Below, in pieces: positions 36,251 to 47,034 of a DNA stretch of 64,000 bases. The stretch's first letter is position 1. Every line of letters starts with the position of its first letter. The translations under genes and the position numbers were made by a program. The stretch comes from Atherix ibis (taxonomy: Eukaryota; Arthropoda; Insecta; Diptera; Athericidae), in assembly GCA_958298945.1 (NCBI GenBank), contig OY282610.1:44709667-44773666 (forward strand), read 5' to 3'. A model generated the notes under the pieces. The model saw nothing but the letters and a program-made list of their open reading frames with translations. It was not told the DNA's origin and made no database searches.

Positions 36251-37130
36251 AAAAATAAAACAATCTAAAAAAAAATCAGTCTCATTTGAGGCAGATTTTT
36301 TTAAAATCATTTTTTGGTATTCGTTTTTTTAATTATTGGTATGGTTACTTAGGCTTATCTAGTCATTTTTTAATCTAAAGGATTCGATTCTCTTTTATTT
36401 CGTGCTTCTCTCCATTTGCCCACATGACCTCAGCTTGAATTCTATTTATTAACTTTGATATTTTTTTCAAATATTAAAAAAAAAAAACTTACGCGAAATA
36501 GAAAAAAATACGATCAGAAAGATTTTTTTTGAAATCAGAAAGTTTTAGAAATTTTTTTGAAAATATTAGCGGCCATCTTGACTAAATATAAGTAGCCATC
36601 TTGACTAAATATAAGCGGCCATCTTGATTAACTATTTGCCCTGTTTTGATTTCAAATTATAAGAAAATATTGGATTTCAATCTCAAAATAATTATATCCG
36701 ACGAATTAGGGTCCTTAACTGTAACTGTTAGGGTGTTTTTCTTTCAATTCTTTATTTTTGTCATATTATACATTTTCTATATTTTTATAATAATAACCAA
36801 AAAAAAACACAAAATTTCATAATTAATAAAAGGAATCGTTTTAAAAATAATCGAATCTGGTGGGAAGGTAATGAGATCTAGAAAATAAAATTCGAAAATT
36901 ACTTAAAAATAATTGCTTTCATTACAATAAAAATTTGGGAGAGAAAAATATGGATCTAATCAAAATAAAAAATCACTTGAAATAGAAAAAAAGGATATTA
37001 AGTATGATCAGCGCGGGCAGGAAGCGGCTGTCAACGTTTAATTGAATTCGCTTACGTTTCCCTGTGCGCTTACAAATGACATTCTTATTATTCGACAAAC
37101 GTCACATCGGCACCTCTGCATGAGTCCACA
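36251..37130. other. No recognisable feature
   Basis: AT-rich. A short triplet of 'cggccatcttgactaaatataag' variants occurs at about 36570-36625. The patch 37010-37125 is less AT-rich but matches nothing I know. Confidence 0.35.
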
Positions 37131-37925
37131 CCTTAGATTATAAAAGAACTGGATGGGCCTCTACAGAAAAATTCTGTCCAAATTTTGTTGGCAATATATT
37201 CGTCAGAACGCACACATACATGCAAAATAACAGAAGCACCGTAAATTAGTGGGGAGCCAATTTTGAACTTCATTTATGCGATTGAAGCGGTTCGTTTAAA
37301 ACCATTTATTCCTATGTGATGTCATTTATGCAATAAAACACAGATTTTTCTTTTTGAAAATTTTATTTATTTCACTAAAATAGAATTATAAAGTGAAAGA
37401 GCGTAAAAAAATATAAATTTCAAATTATTTGATTATATCAAAATAGTTATGTGCACAAATAAAAGTCCATTGCGAAAATCCAATTGAATTTTTATTTGTG
37501 CATTTCGATATGCTACCACTTTCATGGAGAATGGCGTGTTTTTAAACTCTCCAAAAGTCTACAAAATTGAGGCGCTTGATAATTAATTGATATTTACGAA
37601 ATAAATAATAAACCTAAAATACGAAATTTATTTCATATCAAAAGATTGTACAAAAAATAAAAATTTCCTGTCGTTGTGTTTAAATTGTATTTTCGTTTGC
37701 AATAAGTGAATTAAATTGAATATAAATTGTGCTTTTGGAATTTAATAAATTCCTATTACGAAAACTAGATGTCAGTGGGTGTCATATCTACATAAAAAAA
37801 ATCTGCACAAAAGTATGCAACCAGTACGATTTCTCGCCGCTTTTGCAATAATTTAGCCAGAAAATTGCCTGTACATATACGAACATCTGACGTACGGGCC
37901 TATCCAGGTATTCTTTAATCTAAAG
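37131..37925 (+). mobile_element. CCTTAGATTA TIR element, copy 3, with target duplication
   Basis: Starts CCTTAGATTATAAAAGAACT and ends TATTCTTTAATCTAAAG. Flanked by a perfect 6-base direct repeat, TCCACA (37125-37130 and 37926-37931). Length 795 bases, non-coding. Contains the family blocks 'ttctgtccaaattttgttgg', 'taccactttcatggagaatg' and 'tagatgtcagtgggtgtcat'. Confidence 0.9.
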
Positions 37926-37931
37926 TCCACA

Positions 37932-38339
37932 ACCACATGCATACTCGTAAATTGGCTCTCCCTTTGTATCATCTTTCATTTCACTCCGTTGCACAATCGT
38001 TCAAATTTAAATTTGCTTAAAGAATATACGTTAATGTAGAGGTTCACACCCGATGTACATAATTTTCATCATATTTAGTAAATTAAATCTTCACGAAACA
38101 CCATTGGTTTATGGTCTATCATCCATATTTGGTGGTGAAGCAACGGTGCTTTGAGGAGGTATTGATTTAAAGGTTTATCCATTTTGTTGTTTGTAAAGTA
38201 CAGTTTTTTTCATTTAGAAGTTGTACAATATAAATATTTTTTGAAAAAAGGTTTATTTAGTTAGAAGCTTGCCATTTTATAATAAATTTATATAAATAAT
38301 GAATCAATTAATTACCAAGTAATGAATAGAAATTAAAAA
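37932..38339. other. No recognisable feature
   Basis: AT-rich spacer between TIR copy 3 and the mariner relic. It may include more 5' sequence of that relic (38095-38165), but no motif is clear. Confidence 0.3.
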
Positions 38340-38900
38340 AAACTTTTTGCCGATTTTGGGTACTGGAATAGAGCTGTCTTCAGCGATGAGGCTCATTTAT
38401 CACTCCGTGGATTGCCATATGTATACCTCTGAAAATCAACATGTGACTTTTGCGAAAAGTGACTATCTAGTCGGTTTTTTTGTCTGCAGTTGGTTTATTT
38501 CAAAATGAAGAAAGACGAATCGTTACCGTCAATTCTGAGCGCTATGACTAATGATAGCCGACTTTTTTTAGCCTGAACTTTAAGTAAAACAGAAGTGGTT
38601 TCAACAAAACGACACCGTTAGCCACACAACATGACAAACTTTAGCTTTATTGCGTGAAAAGTTTCAAGGATACGTAATTTCGAAATTTGTTGACATTTGG
38701 TGATGTCAATTTTACCTCCAAGATCGTGCGATTCGACACCACTGGACTTTACTCTTTCTTGTGCTTGGCAAAAAGATTACGTTTATTTAGACATCGTTAA
38801 GTAAATAGCTTAAAATTTGCAAGAAAATTATCAAAAATTACCTCAAAAAGATTGTATCCTGCAAGAAATCTCGCGGTACCCATTAGTATAATGTTATAAT
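38340..38900 (+). pseudogene. DD41D-like mariner relic, heavily broken
   Basis: Reads FADFGYWNRAVFSDEAHLSL (first Asp, about 38380). After frame changes come a QQNDT-like second-Asp region near 38615 and PPRSCDSTPLDFTL (third Asp region, about 38720-38750). More stops and frameshifts than in the other copies suggest it is older. No terminal repeats identified. Confidence 0.72.
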
Positions 38901-40700
38901 TTATGCAATAATGGCAAGGTTTAAAAGAAAAGTTTTATCAAAATCAGAATTTAACTTTACTATCTAAAGCACAAATTGGATAAATCTCCATTATACAAAA
39001 AACAAGCTAGACAAGCCACATTCGGATATCTCTGAAAATTGCAAAAAAATTAAACAAAATTTCAATTTGCACGGCATTTGATGTGCCATCACTTTACAAA
39101 GATTGACGTTTTAAAACTTTTCGAAAGTCTACAATAGTGCTCAATGAAACAACTTATAGTGCTCAATGAAGTAATTTAGTTAAAAATCTGGAATTCCGAA
39201 AATTACCTTTACAAAAACGAGATGTATATATGCATGCAGTTGTATTTATCACCGATAGGAGTGGCGGTATAAAATTAGGTATGGATATGGCTTCGATATA
39301 AAATATAATCATTCACAAAGTTCAATGAACGTGACAGCACTCAAAACTGGCAACTGAAGAATTTCAAAGAAGAGTTTCGCTAAATCAACACCAGATGTCT
39401 CTGCAATCGATAGAATAACCGAGAACTACACAATTTATATTGTTTTTTTTTTGTTGTTTCATATTTTTATGAAATTTCAATTTTCTATAACGAATTTTAA
39501 TTGAATTTGAAGTTGTTGGATTTAAAAATGCATACATTTTAATTCTGTTTGAAGTTTGTTTTTAAATTTGTGTAGAAGAAAATGCTGTTGTTCTCGTAGA
39601 TCTAATGCTATTGAAAGAGTAAAAATTTCTAATTCCCTTCGAGTATTATTTAGTCGTTTTTTTCCATTCCTCATTTTGCTCGAACAAAAATGAGTACTTG
39701 AAAAGATTATCTTGTGTTTTGTTTCTTCAAAAAAAATAGAATCAAATCTAGTAAAAACATCCATTTTAGATAAGTTAATAATTATGAAACCACTTCTTAC
39801 TTGGCAGTACCTACAATTCGTTGTAAAATGAAACCTATTTCGAAGTGGTTATGGCAATAGGAAAGATATCATATTCACTTTACTCATAGTTGGGCCATGA
39901 TGGAAAATATTTAAAAATAAATCACTTCAGAAGAATTTAAAAAAAGCACGTTTTGTTTTGTTTTTGAGGAAAATGAAAATAATACTAACATATGGTAGGA
40001 CACATGTGGAACAGCGTTGCACTATCCTGTCTGTTGTTACAATAGTTCTAGGGTATCGTCGGAGTCCATAGAGAATTCGAAAGACTATAAATGCCACATG
40101 CTGAGTCATAAAAGGGAATTTTTTTTTGTTCCAAAAATAAAACAATCCCAAAAGGGCTGGTCATAGTCAATGTATGCGCAGAATACGAGAGCCTTTTATG
40201 AACGCTAGATAAGATAATAAGTTGTATATATTTATCAACTTATTTTCAAAAGAAAAACAAACGAAATTTTATTGTTATTATTTTTTTCAATGATTTTTTG
40301 TAAAGATCTGCCATACAGAAAAATTGTCGAATTTACTTAAAATTTCAGGTTAGTTCACATAATAGGGATACGATATGTTTTGCATATGTGGAATCTGATG
40401 CATATTGTCTTGTTGGAAACAACAATTTTTTTATTGGAAAGTGAAGGGCGTCTATTATACAAGTTCATGTCTTTTTAATGTTTACATATCGGCACCCCAA
40501 GGTAATATGGGTATTATGCCTTAACGCTCAAAATTGACAGCCTCCGCTTGCTTTCCGTGATGAAAAAGAATTCAAATGCTTCAGTAAAATTATTTTCAGC
40601 TCTTGGAAAAGTATATTTTGCCTTTAATAACAAAAGTTCTGGTATTTTCGAAGAATTTTTAGCTTTTTACAAACGAGTTTTTAGCTAATTCCATGAATAA
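38901..40700. other. No recognisable feature
   Basis: AT-rich, single-copy-looking. Minus-strand open frames at 39522-39764 and 39927-40151 have no domain and poor coding character. Confidence 0.35.
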
Positions 40701-42780
40701 GATTGGTTGTCAGGCCTCGGAAAAACTGGAAGCCTCTGAACAAATTTTTGGACCTCAGAATAAATAAATTTTGCTTATCAAATAAATTTGTTGGCTTCTT
40801 TTTCAAAACACATTTAAAACATGTCATTGAAAATTCTGTTTTTTATGCTGACAGATTTTTTAGCCCCTTAAAAAAATATTTATTTGACCTCAGGATAGAT
40901 AAATTCATCATATCAGAAAAATGTTCAATTCTTACAAAATACTTTTTGGTGGTATCCATTAAAAAAGCCGAAATTATTTTATCTTGACAGATTTTTTAGC
41001 CCTACAAAAATAGCTTTTAGACCTCAGAATCGATTTATCTGGCAAATGAAAAGAAGTCTTTACTTTTTACAAAATACTCTCCACTGACTGCATAAAAATA
41101 TCCAATGTTAATGTTTTAACAGGATTAAAAAGTTATTTTAGGACCTCAGAAAGGATAAATATGACATATCAGATAGATTTTAAACTTCTAACAAAATACT
41201 TTTTGGCCATCTCGACAAAAGTCTGATTCTGACACTTTGACAATATTTTTAGACCCTAAAATCAAATTGGCAGACCTCAAAACGGACAAATTCGTTACAT
41301 AAAAGGAATTTTAACATACTTAACAAATAGCTTTTAGACCTCAGAATCGATTTATCTGGCAAATGAAAAGAAGTCTTTACTTTTTACAAAATATTCTCCA
41401 TTGACTGCATAAAAATATCCAATGTTTATATTTTAACAGGATTTTTAGCTTCTTAAAAATTATTTTAGGACCTCAGAAAGGATAAATATGACATATCAGA
41501 TAGATTTTAAACTTCTAACAAAATACTTTTTGGCCATCTCGACAAAAGTCTGATTCTGACACTTTGACAATATTTTTAGACCCTAAAATCAGATTGGTAG
41601 ACCTTAAAACGGACAAATTCGTTACATAAAAGGAATTTTAACATACTTAAAAAATAGCTTTTAGACCACAGAGTGGATTTATCTGGCAAATTAAAAGAAG
41701 TCTTTACTTTTTACAAAATACGCTCCACTGACTGCATAAAAATATCCAATGTTTATATTTTAACAGGATTTTTAGCTTCTTAAAAATTATTTTAGGACCT
41801 CAGAAAGGATAAATATGACATATCAGATGAATTTTTAACTTCTAACAAAATACTTTTTGACCATCTCCACAAAAGCCTGATTCTGACATTTTGACAATAC
41901 TTTTAGACCATAAAACCAAATTGGTAGACCTCAAAACGGACAAATTCGTTACATAAAAGGAATTTTAAGATAAAAGTCTGGCTTTTTATTTTAATAGAAG
42001 TTAAAACTCTTAGAAATAACTTTAAGACCTCATAATGAATAAATATGACATATTAGATGAATTTTTAAATTCTTGCATACTATTTGTTGATCGTCTCTAC
42101 AAAAAAGGTTTAATTTTTTTATGTTGACAAATTTTGTAGCTCCTTAAAATTAATTTTTAGACCTCAGAATGGCTTTATTTTGTGCGATTAACGAAATAAT
42201 TTTTGGCCATTTCCATAATAGCTTGTTTCTCACACATTGATAGCACTTTTAGCTCCTGAAAACTCTGTATTCACAAAATTTTTAGACCCTAAAATCAAAT
42301 TTTCAGACCTCAAAATTTGTAAACAAAACCGGTACATAAAAATAATTTCTAACTTCTTTTGTACAAAATGTACTTTTCCGTTTACTGCAAGAAAAAGTCT
42401 CATTTTTTGTCTTGACAAAAGTTTTAGCACCCAAAACATTATTTTTAGACCTCAAAAGTTCTAAATCCGGTACATGAAAGGAATTTTAAGCTTCTTAATC
42501 CTTTGATTCTCATACGTTTTTAGGTAGTCTACCTATAGAAAAATATTTCCATGCACTGCAAAAAAAAAATTGGGATTTTTGGACCTCAGAATGGACAATA
42601 ATGGTTTCTCACAATAGTTTTTAACTCTCAAGATTAAAAACTTTGTCAGGTTAGAAGAATTTTCAGCATTCATTTGATGATCTATACGAGAATGGATAAT
42701 TCTGGTATCTTTGGAGAACTTGAAGACGCTTTCAAAAATATGTTTCGATCTCAACATTTCAGTGAATATTTTGACAATTT
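40700..42780 (+). repeat. Nested tandem repeat with a GACCTCAG motif, about 320-base higher-order unit
   Basis: The phrase TTTTAGACCTCAGAAT recurs many times at irregular 60-160-base steps. A higher-order unit starts with TAGCTTTTAGAC at 41011, 41338 and 41655 (spacing 327 and 317), and those three units are nearly identical. Units outside are older and more diverged. Short open frames inside are products of the repeat. Confidence 0.85.
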
Positions 42781-44459
42781 TCTCAGGTTCTCAGGTTGGA
42801 TAAAAGCATTATTTTAGAAGAATTTCTAGATTATTTAAATTGAATGTTTTTGGAGGTCGGAGAAGACAGGCAGCTTAAGTATATTCCTATTGATAACTTG
42901 GTTCTGGAATCCAGACCTAACCGATCGATATCACTGTAATTTCCTATTGATTGGAATAAATTCACTAAAGACCAGTGTGTATGTGTTGTGAGCATATCAA
43001 CCCTTTAGTTCAATAAACTCATGCCCAGTTAACGATAGGGACACGCACCGCATTTATTTTTCCGCTACCGATAAGAATTCCTCTTTTCTCGTTTCTCGAT
43101 AGGACTTTGTAATTATTTAGAAAGTAAATTGTACATTGGACCATTCAATTCAGTCAGTCAGTCAGTATCTTATTATTCATAATGTAATTTTACACATTTT
43201 TAATTCAAGAAATTTTTGAAAAACAAATCAATCTCGTTGAGATCATCTTCTGACAATTTAGCACGTGGCATTTCAATTAGTCTGTGGAATTTGGTTCACA
43301 GGCCGGAGCCCTTTTTCTATAAGGTTCACAAGCCGGAGAATAATAGAAATACTTCTTTTTTTTATATATAAAAATAATGGCTGCCGATATCCGGTTGTGA
43401 AAAATTTATTATGTGCAAAACAATTTTAACGCCGATGGAATTTGACTAGAAAAATTTTTCGAATCAAATTCCACAAGAGGCAAAATATTATTGATATTTA
43501 CAAGGAGACAAGAATAATGAATGTTCAATATTGAAAATGCAAACTCAATCACTGATAAAGAAATTTTCCATTGCTCCAAGTAAATATTAATAATCAATTT
43601 TGAACGATGTTTTTCCATTTATACAATCCAATTAATAAATATTTTTTAAGACCAATAAATAAATACAATAATTACTAATCGGAGCTATTTTTCCATTGCT
43701 ATCAGATATTTTGATTCTTTTGCTATACCATATTTACGAAGTGATTAAAAGAAATGCTTGGAAAAATTCTCAAGTGCGAGTGTATGTTATGTTGCAGGGA
43801 ATGTTTGTTTTTTTCAGTTTATGTTGACAAGAAAAAGAAGTTAAAGTCAATAATTATAAGAGGAAGGTTTTGCAGATCAGTCAATCAACTTTTATTTATA
43901 TTTGATTTGTTAGTCCTTGAAGAATTAGCGCGAACAATCTGCACTATTCAACTTTATTAATTTGCTACTGATTGCGTTAATGGCCACATCATATTAATTA
44001 CTTGAGAAAGAATGGGTTTTTAAGGATATTGTTTTGTGTCTTGCAATAGTTTAGATAAAAATAAACAGTAAATTATAAACTGTAGTGTAACGGCCTTATA
44101 TCGGATGAAAAAATGGAGTGATCCTTGCGATTATTAGGAATTTATTTTATATTAACATCGTAAAGTCGTCCTATGAACAGAAAATTGACTTTGACTTATT
44201 TTACTGAAGGCGTTAGGTTCGAATATTGAAATTGTTTTTCATAAAGATCGCAGTGGTGGCTTATGCAAGTTGGTGAGCATTTTTCTGATCTGATGAATAC
44301 TTTAACATCCATAATGAGATGAAGTTGGGAATGATCCTTAATAACTTCCATGATCTCATGGTGATCGTAATTGTGGCTAACGAAAATTGGGGGATATTTT
44401 TTTAATTCCATGATAATAGCAATAATGCCTAAGGGAAGTTAGTAAACATTTCTATTATC
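42781..44459. other. No recognisable gene
   Basis: Mostly AT-rich. A less biased patch at 42990-43180 (with TCAGTCAGTCAGTCAGT at about 43155) may be regulatory or a decayed LTR, but no ends could be matched. The open frames at 43409-43618, 43754-43960 and 44196-44411 are not convincing. Confidence 0.35.
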
Positions 44460-45210
44460 CATTGTAGATCATTTTTAGTAGACAATTCCACGATCCGTTG
44501 AAGATTATCACAAGCATGATCAGTTGAAGATCGTCTTTAGTAGAAACTTCCATGATCCGTTGTAGATAATTTTTAGTAGACAATTCCATGATCTATTAAA
44601 GATTGTTATTCGCAAACACTTCCGTGATCAGTCCTTAGTAGACACTTCCGCGATCCGCTGAAGATCGTTATTAGAACACACTTCTATGATCCTTTAAAGA
44701 TCGGATTTAGTAGAAACTTCCATGATCCGTTGCAGATCATTTTGAGTAGACAATTCCATGATCTATTGAAGATCGTTAATCGCAGACACTTTCGTGATCA
44801 GTTGTAAATCGTCGTTAGTATACACTTCCATAATCCGCTGAATAGCGTTATTAGGACATACTTCCATGATCCTTTTAAGATCGTCTTTAGTAAAAACTTC
44901 CATGATCCGTTGTAGATCATTTTGAGTAGACAATTCCATGATAGGTTGAAGATCGTTATTCGCAGACACTTCCGTGATCAGTTATAGATCGTCGTTAGTA
45001 GACACTTCCATGAACCTTTAAAGATCGTCTTTAGTAGACACTCCCCTGTTCAGTTGAAGATCGTATTTAGTAGATATGTTTGACTAATTGAAGATCGGCG
45101 CTTAGTAGGCATTTTCATATTCAGTTGTAGATCAACATTCACACATATTTCCATGATACGTTATAGATCGTGTTTAGTACATATCTCCATGATCATTTTA
45201 AAACCATCAT
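44460..45210. repeat. 36-base minisatellite with 12-codon periodicity
   Basis: CTTCCATGATCCGTTGTAGA and variants repeat every 36 bases (44551, 44587, 44623, 44685, 44721, 44757 and onward), with one shortened step. As 36 is a multiple of three, the minus strand yields a 12-residue periodic frame (44763-44969, units like NDLQRIMEVFTK). Stops in neighbouring units (for example at about 44980) show it is not maintained as protein. Confidence 0.88.
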
Positions 45211-46365
45211 TAAGAATCTTTTCCAGGACCAAAAATACTTATATGATCCTCTTGTAGTAGTAAGTTACAAGACATTTTCATATCAAGAAGTAATTTTAGA
45301 AGAAACATTTTGACGGTTTATGATGTCATTCCGTTTTTGTAACAAACTATCTTAAAGTATATTCAATCAAATTTTTTGAAGACTTTTTCTGTACTTTGCA
45401 GCCACAATCAATTTTTAGTTGGGGCACTGGCATACACCCCTTTACGATTATAATTTCAATAAGAGAAATTCCCTTTAAAACGTACTCGATTATCTCCCCC
45501 TACTCGCTAATAGTTGATCGACGATCTTTAGTCATTGGGCAATAGCACCTAACATAAACACTAAAAAAAAATACCTTCATCGAAAATTATGACAATCTTT
45601 TCGATATATGCAATATTTATTTTTTTTAAATTGAATTTTTCGCATAGAATATATTGTTTTGTAAAAACATCAAAAGAAAAAGTTCTAGAAAAGCAAAGAG
45701 GAAAATTCTAGAAGTTTTAGCGGAAAATTGGTTGATTTTTTTTACCCCAAAATTGATTTTCAATATTATCAACTGTGATTGTACAATTTTTTTTGATAAG
45801 CAATACGAATCTTGAACAGATCAGGGAGTACGCATGAAAATGCAGAACCAGAACTGATTGGAATGATCTGGCTTCGGTCTGCCAAATTGATTGTTATCAC
45901 CCTCGTAAATTTCATCCCATGCACAGATGTATGTATGGATACGGACCCTAATACAACTACGATTCGAAGACGGCATATCTACATAAACTGTGATAGTGAA
46001 AGCAGATCTGACATCGACGTATGTGTGACAATCTCTGGCGATGATTATCAGTGGTACGCACTCACACAAACGGACTCCCACAATCACTATACTACCAAAA
46101 CAAATGAATCCCTACGTTCACACACACACACACAATCAGATTCATTTGGGATTGTCGGATATCAGAAGAGTCGTCAGCATCATCAGTAAATATGGTTGGT
46201 CAAAGTGTGACAAGAGCTAAAACAAAACCAAACCAAACCAAACGAAAAAAGAAAAAAATCAAGATCACCCAATAACAAAAAGCCAAACTTAACGAAAACA
46301 ACACCACCAACAACAACAAAACAATCACCGACAACATTTCCCGAGTGATAGCAGCTGTAGGAGCC
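45211..46365. other. Upstream region of apolpp
   Basis: The base composition becomes more balanced from about 45810, with CA repeats (46115-46135) and CAA-rich tracts (46205-46330). This is likely the proximal regulatory region of apolpp. The 125-codon plus-strand frame at 45812-46189 has no recognisable domain and is probably chance. Confidence 0.45.
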
Positions 46366-46373
46366 TATAAAAG
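46366..46373 (+). promoter_or_regulatory. apolpp: TATA box, probable apolpp core promoter
   Basis: TATAAAAG in a locally GC-richer context (46340-46520), about 570 bases upstream of the apolpp ATG. Transcription would start near 46396-46403. A good acceptor (TTATTCAG at 46886-46893) before the ATG suggests that part of the interval could be a 5' UTR intron. Inference from motif and position only. Confidence 0.6.
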
Positions 46374-46943
46374 GTTCTGACCGTTCGAATTGCTTCTTGA
46401 CTTCCCTAGTAGACGTATTTTGGGAACGATCGCTGATACTACGATCGATCATCCCGGGACAAGTGTGGTTATAACAATCGCACCTGATCTTGAGCAGGCA
46501 AACCAACCACCAAGAAATACGGCGCATCAAATATTAACAGTCAAATAAAAATTAATTAAAAATTTTTCCAACAAAAAAAAAAAAAAAAGTACGTGTGCCA
46601 AAAGAAGAAACCATCAAAATTTAATAATAAAAAACATTTTTCAACAAAAAAAAACCACTTAATAACAAGAAAATAAAAGTTAACAAAAAACAAAAAACTA
46701 AATTTAAATAAAAAGAAAATTTTCAAAAATTCATAATTAAAAAAAATTTTATTTTAAATTCAGTGATAAAAAAAAAACCAAAAAAATTTTCCTTTTCTTT
46801 TTGAATGTATTCTAATTTAATGTATTCTAATTTTTTTTTTTTTAAATTAATTATATAAAAAAATCAAATTTTCTTTCCCTTATAATTATTCAGTTCGGCT
46901 TTTTTTGAAAGAAAAGGAAATACGAGAGAAATTACCATTAAAG

Positions 46944-47034
46944 ATGGGGACACTGGATCCTTGTCGATATTCGAAGAATATTTTTAGTGCTTTAGTGATT
47001 TTGTTATTTTTAAGTAATGGCCTTAATGCAAGTG
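46944..47034 (+). CDS. apolpp: apolpp exon 1: signal peptide
   Basis: ATG in AAAG-ATG context. Encodes MGTLDPCRYSKNIFSALVIL plus LFLSNGLNAS, a classical signal peptide, then splits a codon at G|GTAAGT (phase 1). It is too short to appear as a long open frame. It was chosen because its phase and peptide fit the downstream micro-exon. Confidence 0.85.

Noticed and set aside
42990..43180. Possible solo LTR
   Set aside because: No matching second end, target duplication or primer binding site could be found.
45812..46189. 125-codon plus-strand open frame upstream of apolpp
   Set aside because: No recognisable domain, and its C-terminal part is biased by CA repeats. It lies in the probable promoter region and has a near-equal open frame on the opposite strand.
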